From the NCBI GenBank assembly GCA_049317265.1, contig JBMOIP010000017.1, positions 1 through 64,000 of the forward strand: a stretch of 64,000 nucleotides of DNA, given 5' to 3'. The position numbers were made by a program, and so were the translations under genes. Below the pieces are notes generated by a model. That model was given only the letters and a program-made list of their open reading frames with translations, was not told where the DNA came from and ran no database searches. The first letter of the stretch is position 1, and every line of letters starts with the position of its first letter. Below, one piece after another: positions 50,431-59,552 of this stretch. The DNA is from CAIVAT01 sp049317265. GTDB taxonomy: Bacteria; Bacteroidota; Bacteroidia; Bacteroidales; FEN-979.

Positions 50431-50806
50431 TAGCGATGGGAGGGACCTTGATATCTTTTGAACCGGGTTGTTCCATAATACACGTACCAGAGAATTTTGC
50501 ACCTGGTTCAATGGCCAGTTTCCCAGTAGTGATATCACCGCTGAAACGTGCAGTCTCCTTTAGGGTCAGCAGTTCTGTAACTTTGACAGTAGCGGTCACT
50601 TCTCCGGAGAAATCTGCATTCTGACATTGGATCTCGCCATTGATCTTGCCGGTTGAACCGACAACAATTTTCCCTTTGCACTGGATGGTCCCTTCCAGTG
50701 TGCCGTCTATCCGAAAATCACCATTCACTTGAATTTCGCCCTTTACCACAGCGCCAGGGCCCAGTATGTTGATGGTGGGCATTTCAGGTTCTCTGTTTTT
50801 AGACAT
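50402..50806 (-). CDS. Bactofilin
   Basis: A 134-residue polymer-forming cytoskeletal protein. The central beta-helix (about 15-110) has short repeating strands with Gly turns: GAVVKGEIQVNGDFRIDGTLEGTIQCKGKIVVG and continuing. The ends are short and disordered. Bactofilins form filaments at the membrane, often with M23 peptidases; one is encoded 3 kb away, divergent from porW. It lies 24 nt after porW and overlaps atpZ. Confidence 0.92.
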   Translation of the reverse strand: MSKNREPEMPTINILGPGAVVKGEIQVNGDFRIDGTLEGTIQCKGKIVVGSTGKINGEIQCQNADFSGEVTATVKVTELLTLKETARFSGDITTGKLAIEPGAKFSGTCIMEQPGSKDIKVPPIANEIRTPEKS

Positions 50807-50830
50807 AAATACTGATTTAAACACAGGTGT

Positions 50831-53509
50831 TTAATTAGGAATCGGGTAGTTCTTTTCAAAGAAGCGAAGATACTGCGGAATATCCTTATTTTTATAAAGT
50901 ACCGGATAATTCTCAGCAGAAATGACAAAATTGAAATACTCCCCTCCGTTTTCAAGTTTCGTAAAGATATACTTGCTGTTGAGAATGCCGATGAAATAGT
51001 TCATGGCCGTTTCACTGTTGTCAAAATTGTTTACCGTAATCATCTGCCGGCCGGTTTCGAGCAGCAAACTGTTAACCATCAGGTGCTCCAGGTCGTGGAA
51101 TTTAGAGTTGTAATCCGAAATTTTAATTTTCAGCGCATCAACATCAACCAGGTCATCATTTACGACCAGCACGTAGAAATGGAGTGCATTAGGGTCGAAG
51201 GTGTAAAGTTTCTTGGAGTTGTCGGCAATGGTAACTGAATCTGTGGCAACTGGCTGACCTTTTGAATCTTTTTGGGTTCCAAGGAATGCCAGGACATTTT
51301 CGGCCATGGGTTTAACCTTGCTGTAGGGATAGTCTTTGATAACTTTATTCATGGCGCTCACGAGTGAATCGACCACTTCGATTTTTCCCAGTGCCAGCGC
51401 GCGCAGGTAATCGAATTTTGGCATCAGCAAAGAGTCGTTTTTGTACTTTACCCGCGCTATGTCGGCGCTGTTGATGACCATGTAATACTGCTGATTTGTG
51501 AAGGCCTTATAGGTGTCGTTGTAAAGTTTGGAGGCATCTGACTGCCTGGCATTGATCTCTTTGTAATAATTCGGATTTACAAGCAGTTTGGCATAATCGC
51601 TTGTAGGATAGAGGGTGAGGATCTGGTTCTTGTACTGATCACTTTTCGGCTGGTTTTGAAGATGGGCATAAAGCTGACAAAGCTCGTAGGATGTCTGCAT
51701 CTTGTATTTGTTTCCCGGAAAGCGGTCAAGAAGCGTTTCAAATGTTTGGGTCGCATTGCCGTAATCCCCAAGGCCTTCAACATAGATAAATCCAGCCTGG
51801 TAGTAGGCCTCGATGATCATGTCATTTGAAGCCTGTACCTTTTCCTTGGTAAAAGGAATGTCTGGTGTATAATAAGCCCTCTCTTTCGGATTCTTTGATT
51901 TTGCCAATCCTTTCTTTCCCCCTTTGGTCGTATCACTGGCAGCTCCAGCCAGCGTGTCAGTTTTCTGGGGATCGGCAGAAAAACTTGAAACGGTCTTGTC
52001 GGTCAGAAACCAGTTGTCTTCGAGTTTACGTTTTCCCCATTTACGCATAAAGGTCGAAAACCCGTTGGACAGAATGGTGGGGTTGTAGAAATACCATCGT
52101 CCCTCCTTGGACCCTCCCGGCTGTTGATCCTGGTTCATCCCTGTCGGTCCGTACAAATTCTGTTGCTCGCGCAGCAACTGCTCCTCCATTTGCTTTTTAA
52201 TCTCGTCGGCCACAAGTTTGGCAATGATCTGGTCAATGATCCTGTTCCGTTGATCCTCCGGCATACTTGCCAGTTTTTGAAGGCTGTCCTGTCGCTGGAT
52301 AACCTGCAGGTTTTTCACAAGGTCGGTAAGGGTTTGGGTACGCTTTAATAGTTCCTTATATCCAAGGTAGTCTTTTGGAAGGAACTGCATGGTACTGTCA
52401 TAATAGGCCTGGGCAACTGTGTAATCTTTTATCCCAAAGAAGAGATCCGCAAGTTCAAGCGAGGAGATGGCCTTCTGGTAATTGTTTGTCCTGCTTGTTG
52501 TGACCGATTTCTTATAATATTCAACGGCAGTGGCTGTATCTGAATCCTTCATGGAAATATGGGCAAGCGCGTAATAAATCTGATCCTGGAAGTCCTTGTT
52601 TTTGTCGTCCTTCAGCATTTTTGTAAGCTTCTTCACAATGAATTCACGGTTTCCGCTTTTGGCATCATAGCATTGTGCAAGGTTAATCTTGGCATTGAAC
52701 TCCATTTCATAAGATTTTGCATGCTTGATCACATAGGCGTATTTTTCTGATGCTTCATTCAATTCGCCGTTATACTGGTGAATCTGCCCCAGGATAAACT
52801 GGCAGCGGGTCTTCATAACGCCAGAGGGATTCAGCTCCAGGGCACGGTTCAAATAAGGTACGGCGCCATCATAGTTTTTCTGCATGATGAAAAACTGTCC
52901 GTAAGTCAAATTAAGGTCGGTCTCATATTTTTGAGGTGCATCCCCCTTGTTGATCTTGCTTTGCAGCATGTCGAGCATGGGTTCCGCCCGGTTGAAATCA
53001 CCTATCTGAATGTTTGACTTTGCCTGCCAGAGCATGGCTTCGAACTTAATATCGTTGTAGTTGTAGGTCTTGATGACAAACTCAAATGTGCGCCGGGCCA
53101 TTTGATAGTCCTGCTTATAGAAATAGGACTTGCCAATCAGCAGGTAACTGTCGTCAATCCATCGCACATATTCGCGGCGGTTGAAGGTCATCGAATGTTT
53201 GTTGATCGCCTTGGATGCTTTCTTGATGGCGATGTCGGCAAATTGGGAAACTTTTGTTGCACCGGCCTTGTCTCCGTAATAAAAAACAGGAAGGATCAGT
53301 GCGTAGTTGTCCTTCAATTCTGCCTGCTGTTCCTTGAGCCCCTGGCGGAGGTTGTCCATTCCGTTCCAGTATACATTATAATGGGCCGTGAGATTGTGGT
53401 AGGTCCTGCGGACAAATGTGTTTTTCTTGGTTGAACAGGCACTAAATAAAAATGAGCCGCATAAAATCAGAATCAATGCGGAGAGTATGTTTTTCTTCGT
53501 TGATCTCAA
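50831..53509 (-). CDS. porW: T9SS-associated TPR lipoprotein PorW/SprE
   Basis: An 892-residue outer-membrane lipoprotein. Signal peptide with lipobox LFSACS; then the family-typical TYHNLTAHYNVYWNGMDNLR, followed by many TPR-like helical pairs (for example YVRWIDDSYLLIGKSYFYKQ and RAEPMLDMLQSKI) over about 100-760 and a compact C-terminal domain. PorW/SprE is needed for type IX secretion and, in gliding species, motility. A Gln-rich segment with EQQNLYGPTGMNQDQQPGG lies near residue 455. The gene heads an operon with bactofilin, atpZ and the AtpI-like gene. Confidence 0.92.
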   Translation of the reverse strand: MRSTKKNILSALILILCGSFLFSACSTKKNTFVRRTYHNLTAHYNVYWNGMDNLRQGLKEQQAELKDNYALILPVFYYGDKAGATKVSQFADIAIKKASKAINKHSMTFNRREYVRWIDDSYLLIGKSYFYKQDYQMARRTFEFVIKTYNYNDIKFEAMLWQAKSNIQIGDFNRAEPMLDMLQSKINKGDAPQKYETDLNLTYGQFFIMQKNYDGAVPYLNRALELNPSGVMKTRCQFILGQIHQYNGELNEASEKYAYVIKHAKSYEMEFNAKINLAQCYDAKSGNREFIVKKLTKMLKDDKNKDFQDQIYYALAHISMKDSDTATAVEYYKKSVTTSRTNNYQKAISSLELADLFFGIKDYTVAQAYYDSTMQFLPKDYLGYKELLKRTQTLTDLVKNLQVIQRQDSLQKLASMPEDQRNRIIDQIIAKLVADEIKKQMEEQLLREQQNLYGPTGMNQDQQPGGSKEGRWYFYNPTILSNGFSTFMRKWGKRKLEDNWFLTDKTVSSFSADPQKTDTLAGAASDTTKGGKKGLAKSKNPKERAYYTPDIPFTKEKVQASNDMIIEAYYQAGFIYVEGLGDYGNATQTFETLLDRFPGNKYKMQTSYELCQLYAHLQNQPKSDQYKNQILTLYPTSDYAKLLVNPNYYKEINARQSDASKLYNDTYKAFTNQQYYMVINSADIARVKYKNDSLLMPKFDYLRALALGKIEVVDSLVSAMNKVIKDYPYSKVKPMAENVLAFLGTQKDSKGQPVATDSVTIADNSKKLYTFDPNALHFYVLVVNDDLVDVDALKIKISDYNSKFHDLEHLMVNSLLLETGRQMITVNNFDNSETAMNYFIGILNSKYIFTKLENGGEYFNFVISAENYPVLYKNKDIPQYLRFFEKNYPIPN

Positions 53510-53852
53510 AACAAAAGATGCATTTAAATAGTAATAACTTTAATTCTACAAAAATATTTTAAATTTTTGAATTATCCTGAATCTTTGTGGTTTTGTAAAA
53601 CAAAACTACAAGGCTTATGCCGTGCTGTACATTCGTGGCATTGATTGTAAATCCAAGGCACATCTCCCCGGTGGTTGGGATAACGATTATTAACGGAGCA
53701 AAATTACCCCTTCATTCAGCTACTGCGGGGCGGGCAAAGTTATGATTTATGGGACCGAATCCGCTGTTCAGCCGAACCGGTAACTGTTGCCGGGTTGTGT
53801 GGTCGCATAATTTTCCGATATTTGCAGCGTTTTCAGGAACAGATTGTGATAC
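53510..53852. other. Gene-free divergent intergenic region between porW and the M23 peptidase gene
   Basis: 343 nt with no credible gene or tRNA. It holds a -7-like box for porW (minus-strand TATTTTTG, 53549-53556), a near-perfect hairpin at 53585-53611, and a plausible promoter for the peptidase gene (TTG at 53795-53797, 19 nt, GATATTTG at 53817-53824). The left part is A/T-rich; the middle is more GC-rich and unassigned. Confidence 0.6.
53585..53611. promoter_or_regulatory. Long hairpin in the porW/M23 intergenic region
   Basis: A 12-bp stem with one G-T position: TTGTGGTTTTGT at 53585-53596, loop AAA, ACAAAACTACAA at 53600-53611. It is followed by no T-run, so it is not an ordinary terminator. 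It could be an operator, an mRNA leader structure for porW (about 76-102 nt upstream of its start) or part of a small RNA. Confidence 0.45.
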
Positions 53853-54746
53853 ATGGCTTTGGAGAAAACAGACAGGAAAAAGAGAAAATGGACTGAAAGA
53901 TGGCGTATTAAATACCGCCTTGTTTTCATGACAGATGATACCCTGGAGGAACGGTTTACCTTCAGGCTTTCAAGGATGAACGTATTTATTGCCCTTGGAA
54001 CACTGGTCATCATCCTGATCTTTCTGACCAGTTTCCTGATTGCATTTACCCCACTGAGAGAGTACATCCCTGGTTATACCAATGTCGGATTAACCAAAAG
54101 GCTCTACAAACTTCAGATGAAAACAGATTCAATTGAACGTGCACTTGTTGCAAAAGAGCAGTTTGTGGGGAATCTCCGCGACATCATCAATGGAAAAGAT
54201 TTGACCGAAGATAAGCCCCTTACGGGAAGCGATACCGTTAAACGGTATGGTAATGTTAAAATAAAACGATCTGCTGAGGATTCCCTGTTGCGAATGGAGA
54301 TTGAAAACCAGAACAAATATAATTTATATAAGATTGAATCGGGTGAGAGTGCCGGCCAGCGTAAAGCTTCCATAGGCGGCGTTCTCTTCTTTACCCCTTT
54401 AAAAGGCATCATCACCAATCATTACGACCCTGCGCAGAAACATTATGGGGTGGATATTGTTGCCAAACAGAATGAAGCGGTTAAAGCTGTGCTCGACGGA
54501 ACGGTGATATTAAGCAACTGGACTCTGGAAACAGGTTATGTGATTGCAGTTCAGCATTCAAGGAACATCGTTTCGCTATATAAACACAACTCGGCCATCC
54601 TCAAAAAGGTAGGCGATTATGTGAGGGCTGGCGAACCCATTGCCATTGTTGGTGAAACCGGCGAACTCATTACCGGGCCTCACTTGCATTTTGAGCTTTG
54701 GAATGATGGCAATCCTGTTGACCCCAAAGAGTATATCACCTTCTAA
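53853..54746 (+). CDS. M23-family peptidoglycan endopeptidase
   Basis: A 297-residue membrane-anchored peptidase. One helix near residues 44-68 (FIALGTLVIILIFLTSFLIAF), a coiled-coil stretch, then the LytM domain at about 185-297 with the zinc motifs HYGVDIVA and GPHLHFELW. It cleaves peptidoglycan cross-links or acts as an activator; the conserved His and Asp appear present. In many bacteria such genes associate with bactofilins, as here across the divergent porW operon. The stop overlaps the dxr start by 1 nt (TAATG). Confidence 0.93.
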   Translation: MALEKTDRKKRKWTERWRIKYRLVFMTDDTLEERFTFRLSRMNVFIALGTLVIILIFLTSFLIAFTPLREYIPGYTNVGLTKRLYKLQMKTDSIERALVAKEQFVGNLRDIINGKDLTEDKPLTGSDTVKRYGNVKIKRSAEDSLLRMEIENQNKYNLYKIESGESAGQRKASIGGVLFFTPLKGIITNHYDPAQKHYGVDIVAKQNEAVKAVLDGTVILSNWTLETGYVIAVQHSRNIVSLYKHNSAILKKVGDYVRAGEPIAIVGETGELITGPHLHFELWNDGNPVDPKEYITF

Positions 54747-55930
54747 TGCAACCACCTGTCCAGTTGAAAAAAAACCTCGCAATATTAGGATCCACAGGGA
54801 GCATTGGAACCCAGGCGCTGGAAGTGGTCCGTGATCATCCGGATCTGTTTGGCGTAGAGGTTCTGACAGCCCAGGGGAATTGTGACCTCCTCATCGCCCA
54901 GGCAAAGGAGTTTATCCCCAATGCAGTGGTGATCGGAAAAGAAAATTGCTATACAAAGGTATCAGAGGCTCTGAAAGATCTGCCTGTCAAAGTCTTTGCA
55001 GGACAGGAGTCCATCGCGCAAATTGTTGAAATGGAGGGCATTGGCCTGGTAATTACAGCATTGGTTGGCTATGCCGGGTTGAAGCCCACACTCAATGCGA
55101 TCAAGGCAGGAAAGCACATCGCCCTCGCAAATAAGGAGACCCTGGTTGTAGCCGGCGATCTTGTCATGGAGGAGGCCCGTCGCAACAAGGTAATGATCCT
55201 GCCGGTCGATTCAGAACACTCGGCCATCTTTCAATGCCTGGCCGGAGAGTTGCCTGCATCAGTTGAGAAAATTTATCTCACGGCTTCCGGCGGTCCCTTC
55301 TTCGGGAAAACCAGGGAGGAACTTTCCATAATAACCAGGGAGGCCGCCTTGAAGCATCCTAACTGGAAAATGGGAGACAAGATCACCATCGATTCAGCCT
55401 CCATGATGAACAAGGGATTGGAGGTCATTGAAGCACGCTGGCTTTTTAACCTTCAGCCGGAACAGATTGATGTGATCATTCACCCGCAGTCTGTGATCCA
55501 TTCCATGGTTCAGTTCATAGATGGCTCCATGAAAGCACAGATGGGGCTGCCAGACATGAAACTGCCTATTCTTTATGCACTTACCTTTCCGCAAAGGGTA
55601 GCGTCAGCCCTTCCCCGGTTCAATTTTACCGATTACCCGGTGTTGACGTTTACACCACCCGACACTGCCGTTTTCAGGAACCTGGCGCTGGCTTATGATG
55701 CCCTCCGGCAGGGAGGAAACATGCCATGTATCCTGAATGCAGCCAATGAGGCTGCGGTTGCTGCATTTCTGAGTGAGCGCATCGGGTTTGCCTGTATCCC
55801 TGAGATTGTTGAACACTGTATGAGAACAGGGTTCTTTATCGATCACCCCGGGTATGATGATTATGTTGGAACCCATCGGGAAACCATGGCAAGGGCTAAC
55901 GAATATATCTTAAATTTGAAAAAGTACTAA
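54746..55930 (+). CDS. dxr: 1-deoxy-D-xylulose 5-phosphate reductoisomerase
   Basis: A 394-residue DXR enzyme forming 2-C-methyl-D-erythritol 4-phosphate in the non-mevalonate isoprenoid route. NADPH loop LAILGSTGSIGTQALEV; ANKETLVVAG; metal site LPVDSEHSAIFQ; and KITIDSASMMNKGLEVIEA. Length is typical. Translationally coupled with the M23 gene (TAATG) and 21 nt before rseP, a common Bacteroidota dxr-rseP arrangement. Confidence 0.96.
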   Translation: MQPPVQLKKNLAILGSTGSIGTQALEVVRDHPDLFGVEVLTAQGNCDLLIAQAKEFIPNAVVIGKENCYTKVSEALKDLPVKVFAGQESIAQIVEMEGIGLVITALVGYAGLKPTLNAIKAGKHIALANKETLVVAGDLVMEEARRNKVMILPVDSEHSAIFQCLAGELPASVEKIYLTASGGPFFGKTREELSIITREAALKHPNWKMGDKITIDSASMMNKGLEVIEARWLFNLQPEQIDVIIHPQSVIHSMVQFIDGSMKAQMGLPDMKLPILYALTFPQRVASALPRFNFTDYPVLTFTPPDTAVFRNLALAYDALRQGGNMPCILNAANEAAVAAFLSERIGFACIPEIVEHCMRTGFFIDHPGYDDYVGTHRETMARANEYILNLKKY

Positions 55931-55951
55931 TTTGTAATTTTTGAACACCAC

Positions 55952-57274
55952 ATGGAAATCGTAATAAAAATCATCCAGTTACTGCTCAGTTTGTCTATCC
56001 TCGTGATTTTTCATGAGTTTGGACATTTCATTGCCGCTCGCGTATTTAAAATCCGGGTTGAAAAGTTCTACCTCTTTTTTGATCCGTGGTTTTCATTATT
56101 CAAATTTAAAAAGGGAGATACGGAGTATGGTATCGGCTGGGTTCCGCTGGGAGGGTATGTGAAAATTTCCGGCATGATTGATGAATCGATGGACAAGGAG
56201 CAGATGAAACTGCCTCCCCAGCCCTGGGAACTCCGTTCCAAACCGGCATGGCAGCGGCTGATCGTCATGCTGGGCGGTGTTACTGTCAATATTTTGCTGG
56301 CAATTGCCATTTATGTGATTATGCTTGCCGTATGGGGAGAGCAATATCTTCCCACTTCCGAGGTGAAGTACGGAATATCCGTTGATTCGCTAGGAAGCCA
56401 GATGGGCCTGCGTAACGGAGATTTTATTGTTTCGGTCGATAACAAGGTGGTAGAAGATTTTGCTGCCATTCCGAAAACAATTATACTTGAAGAGGCTAAA
56501 TCCATCCAGGTTATGCGTGATGGCCAGGAGGTGAACATTGATATCCCTGCTGGTTTCATTGGAAGGCTTATCAAACAGAAGTCCCCCGATTTCCTGGCTT
56601 TCAGGTTCCCGTTCGAAGCAGCGAAATTTACCGTCGGATCTCCTGCCGAGGCTGCCGGCATGAAGGTCAATGACAAGATCATTGGCCTCAACGATACACT
56701 GAAGGCCTATTTTGACGAATTCAGGGCCTCCCTGCAAAAGCATAAAAATAAGACGGTAAAAGTGATGGTGCTTCGGGGAAATGACACACTTCGCCTTGCT
56801 GTCAATGTCCCGGCAGCCGGATTAATCGGAGTTTATCCCAAAGGCCCCGCAGCCTATTTTAAATTCAAGGAAAAGAGTTATAATATAGCCACTGCCATAC
56901 CGGCAGGTGTAGTGAAGACCTTCGACCAGGCCGGCAATTATATTAAGTCGATCAAACTTTTATTTTCACAGGACAAGGCTTATGAATCCGTCGGTGGATT
57001 CATCACCATTGGCAACATATTCCCATCCACCTGGGATTGGGGAGCATTCTGGTCGTTAACCGCTTTCCTGTCAATCATGCTGGCCATTCTGAATATCCTG
57101 CCGATACCGGCCCTTGATGGCGGACATGTTATGTTTCTGCTTTATGAGATCATTTTCAGGCGCAAGCCCAGTGACAAGTTCATGGAATATGCCCAGATTG
57201 TCGGAATGGTCATCCTGTTCGGTCTGCTGATTTTTGCAAACGGTCAGGATATTCTGAAGTTGTTCAGGCATTGA
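55952..57274 (+). CDS. rseP: Site-2 intramembrane metalloprotease RseP
   Basis: A 440-residue M50 zinc protease with HEFGHFIAAR (His21, Glu22, His25) in the first helix and the distal LDGGH motif (PIPALDGGHVMFLL) near the C-terminus. Two PDZ-like segments lie between (about 125-205 and 215-290). RseP cleaves anti-sigma factors within the membrane; here the ECF anti-sigma-like proteins at 30-34 kb are possible but unproven substrates. It is followed by the 8-bp array. Confidence 0.95.
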   Translation: MEIVIKIIQLLLSLSILVIFHEFGHFIAARVFKIRVEKFYLFFDPWFSLFKFKKGDTEYGIGWVPLGGYVKISGMIDESMDKEQMKLPPQPWELRSKPAWQRLIVMLGGVTVNILLAIAIYVIMLAVWGEQYLPTSEVKYGISVDSLGSQMGLRNGDFIVSVDNKVVEDFAAIPKTIILEEAKSIQVMRDGQEVNIDIPAGFIGRLIKQKSPDFLAFRFPFEAAKFTVGSPAEAAGMKVNDKIIGLNDTLKAYFDEFRASLQKHKNKTVKVMVLRGNDTLRLAVNVPAAGLIGVYPKGPAAYFKFKEKSYNIATAIPAGVVKTFDQAGNYIKSIKLLFSQDKAYESVGGFITIGNIFPSTWDWGAFWSLTAFLSIMLAILNILPIPALDGGHVMFLLYEIIFRRKPSDKFMEYAQIVGMVILFGLLIFANGQDILKLFRH

Positions 57275-57281
57275 TGGCAGG

Positions 57282-57329
57282 GTAAACAGGTAAACAGGTA
57301 AACTGGTGAACTGGTAAACTGGTAAACTG
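57282..57329. repeat. 8-bp tandem array filling the rseP/YitT gap
   Basis: Six 8-bp units in order: GTAAACAG, GTAAACAG, GTAAACTG, GTGAACTG, GTAAACTG, GTAAACTG. It occupies nearly all of the space between the rseP stop and the stop of the convergent YitT gene, only a few nt from each. Unit form GTnnACnn is shared with the GTCCAC arrays. Confidence 0.96.
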
Positions 57330-57331
57330 GG

Positions 57332-58228
57332 CTACTCGGATACTTTTTCCTTGAGGGATTTGAAGCCTTCGCCAAGGATCTCTGTAGCATCTGTTACGGT
57401 GAGGAAAGCACTCGGGTCAATTTCATGGATGTACTCCTCCAGCATGCCCAGTTCTCGTCGGCTGACTACAGTGAATATGATTCGTTTTTCGGCCATGTTG
57501 TACATCCCTTTACCATCAATGATCGTTCCGCCACGGTCGAGATTCGTGAGTATTTTGTTCCGGATCTCTTCATGTTTGTCGGAGATGATGAACAGGCTTT
57601 TGTCGTGACTCACCCCTTCAAGTACCACATCGATTACTTTTCCGGTTATAAAGATCACAATCCAGGAGTAAAGAGGGATTTTCCAGTCACGGAAAACGAG
57701 CAGCCCAATGAGTACAATGGCCGAATCGACATAAATCATGAGGATTCCCAGTGGAAGCCGTGTGTATTTTGCAATGATCATGGCAATGATATCACTGCCA
57801 CCAGAGGTGGCCTTGGCTTTAAAGATGAGACCGAGCCCCAGGCCGGCCAGCACTCCGCCAAAAATGGATGATAACAAGGCATCTCCCTTTACCAGCGGTT
57901 CAAAACCCCAGAAAAAAGTGAGCACATCTGTAAACAGGGCGGTAAGTGAAAATCCAACAACGGTTTTCATGCCGAACTTCGGGCCAAGGAATTTTATTCC
58001 CACAATGGTGAGCGGTATATCAAAACATAGCGCTACCAGTCCTACCGGGGTGCCAAGCAGATAGTGCATCACAATGGAAATACCGTAAACCCCGCCGGGT
58101 ACTATCTTATATGGTGTGATGAATAAAACAAAACTGGTGGCCAGGATTGCTGCACCGAAGGTAATAAGGGTATAGGATAAAAACCACTTGCGTGTAAAGG
58201 GTTTTTCCTTGATAAGAAATAAAGACAT
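57332..58228 (-). CDS. YitT-family membrane protein
   Basis: A 298-residue protein with about six helices (DUF161) over residues 10-200 and a cytoplasmic C-terminal DUF2179-type domain (RRELGMLEEYIHEIDPSAFLTVTDATEILGEGFKS). The ATG at 58228 gives MSLFLIKEKPFTRKW; a longer in-frame start is less likely. Function unknown; such proteins are proposed transporters. It is convergent with rseP and separated from it only by the repeat. Confidence 0.88.
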   Translation of the reverse strand: MSLFLIKEKPFTRKWFLSYTLITFGAAILATSFVLFITPYKIVPGGVYGISIVMHYLLGTPVGLVALCFDIPLTIVGIKFLGPKFGMKTVVGFSLTALFTDVLTFFWGFEPLVKGDALLSSIFGGVLAGLGLGLIFKAKATSGGSDIIAMIIAKYTRLPLGILMIYVDSAIVLIGLLVFRDWKIPLYSWIVIFITGKVIDVVLEGVSHDKSLFIISDKHEEIRNKILTNLDRGGTIIDGKGMYNMAEKRIIFTVVSRRELGMLEEYIHEIDPSAFLTVTDATEILGEGFKSLKEKVSE

Positions 58229-58404
58229 GGCGGTTTGTATTAGGTTATGAAGTTTCGAGGGTGCAAAGATATTCGATTGTAACACAATGTAAGCAAGGTT
58301 TATGCGTTACTGGTAGTAACATTTCATCAACACTTATAACAGGTTGAACGGATAGATCAATTCAACGATACACATAATTTGACACAGTTTAAATTGGCTT
58401 GGTG

Positions 58405-59451
58405 ATGGCGGTAGTAACAAAAAAAACTGTACTTTTATCCCGTTTTTCAGTTGAACCTAACAATCAGTTATTGACATTGCGTACATTTTTGTATCCTAAT
58501 AAGCTTATAATAAGATTTTTATGCCTCCTTTTTGTACTAGTGGTACAATCGGGAGTTTCTGTGTATTCCCAGCAACCTACCCTCATCACCCACTACATGT
58601 TCACCAACATGGCAACAAATCCTGCGTTTGCCGGCGGTAGCGGTGGAATAAATCTTACGGGACTGGTTCGCCAGCAGTGGATCGGGTGGAAAGACGGAGA
58701 CGGGGTTAAGTCTGCCCCTCAAACTTTCATGCTGACTGTTGACTCTCCTGTGCGAAAACTGCATGGAGGCCTGGGAGGATCAATTTCCCAGGACCAGATC
58801 GGCGCCTTCAAGAACATTGTGATGAAGCTGGGCTATGCCTATAAAATGGAACTCTGGTCGGGAGACATATCGTTTGGAATACAGGGATGTTTGTCGAACA
58901 TCAGCTATGATGGTTCAAAATTTAATCCCATTGAGGACAATGACCCTGTGCTGAGCCAGCAGGATGGTAAGAAGAGTGATATGCTGATCGACATGGGCCT
59001 GGGAGTGTTTTACAAAGTTCCGGACAGATATTATGTTGGGTTATCTGCGGAAAATGTGTTGCAGACAAAGGGCAAAAAGACTTCCTACCAGTTGCGCCGG
59101 ACCTATTATTTAAATGGTGGTTACCAGTGGACTTTGCCAAACCATCCTGCTTTTGAGTTGCGCCCGTCTGCCCAGTTCATGTATGATGGGGCTGTATTTC
59201 AACTCAATGCAAGCGCATTGGTTATGTACAATAATAAAATATACGGAGGACTCGGCTATCGCCTGCAGGATGCAGTATCAGTACTCGCCGGTGTAGTGAT
59301 TAAAGGACTTCAGATTGGGGTGGCATATGACATAAGTACCTCTGCATTAAGAAAGTACAATAGTGGAGGACTTGAGATCATGGTAAATTATTGCTTTAAA
59401 ATTGACACTGATAAATTCAGGAAAAGTTACAGGAATACACGTTTCTTATAA
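58405..59451 (+). CDS. porP: T9SS membrane protein PorP/SprF family
   Basis: A roughly 348-residue PorP/SprF outer-membrane barrel: PTLITHYMFTNMATNPAFAG right after the signal is diagnostic (most members carry xQYMxNxxxxNPAYAG), followed by GLVRQQWIGWKDG. Start is uncertain: ATG 58405 leaves about 30 residues before the signal helix, whereas a TTG at 58477 would put the signal peptide (ending SVYSQ) directly at the N-terminus. As first gene of porPKLMN it should support assembly of the T9SS core. 101 nt separate it from porK. Confidence 0.92.
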   Translation: MAVVTKKTVLLSRFSVEPNNQLLTLRTFLYPNKLIIRFLCLLFVLVVQSGVSVYSQQPTLITHYMFTNMATNPAFAGGSGGINLTGLVRQQWIGWKDGDGVKSAPQTFMLTVDSPVRKLHGGLGGSISQDQIGAFKNIVMKLGYAYKMELWSGDISFGIQGCLSNISYDGSKFNPIEDNDPVLSQQDGKKSDMLIDMGLGVFYKVPDRYYVGLSAENVLQTKGKKTSYQLRRTYYLNGGYQWTLPNHPAFELRPSAQFMYDGAVFQLNASALVMYNNKIYGGLGYRLQDAVSVLAGVVIKGLQIGVAYDISTSALRKYNSGGLEIMVNYCFKIDTDKFRKSYRNTRFL

Positions 59452-59462
59452 AATAAAAAGAG

Positions 59463-59470
59463 TAAATTTG
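59463..59470 (+). promoter_or_regulatory. Possible -7 box before porK
   Basis: TAAATTTG matches TAnnTTTG about 82 nt before the porK start; no TTG at the right spacing, only TTT. The porKLMN genes may have a promoter separate from porP. Confidence 0.35.
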
Positions 59471-59552
59471 CCGTTTTGTATTGAAAAAGTGAACATTATC
59501 ATAATAAAGCTCAATACGTAGCGTTATTTTTCATCTAATAATCAGCCAGAAA

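Noticed and set aside
53620..53720. Possible tRNA in the porW/M23 intergenic region
   Set aside because: No set of cloverleaf stems, no T-arm GTTCNANNC motif and no 3' acceptor pairing could be found.
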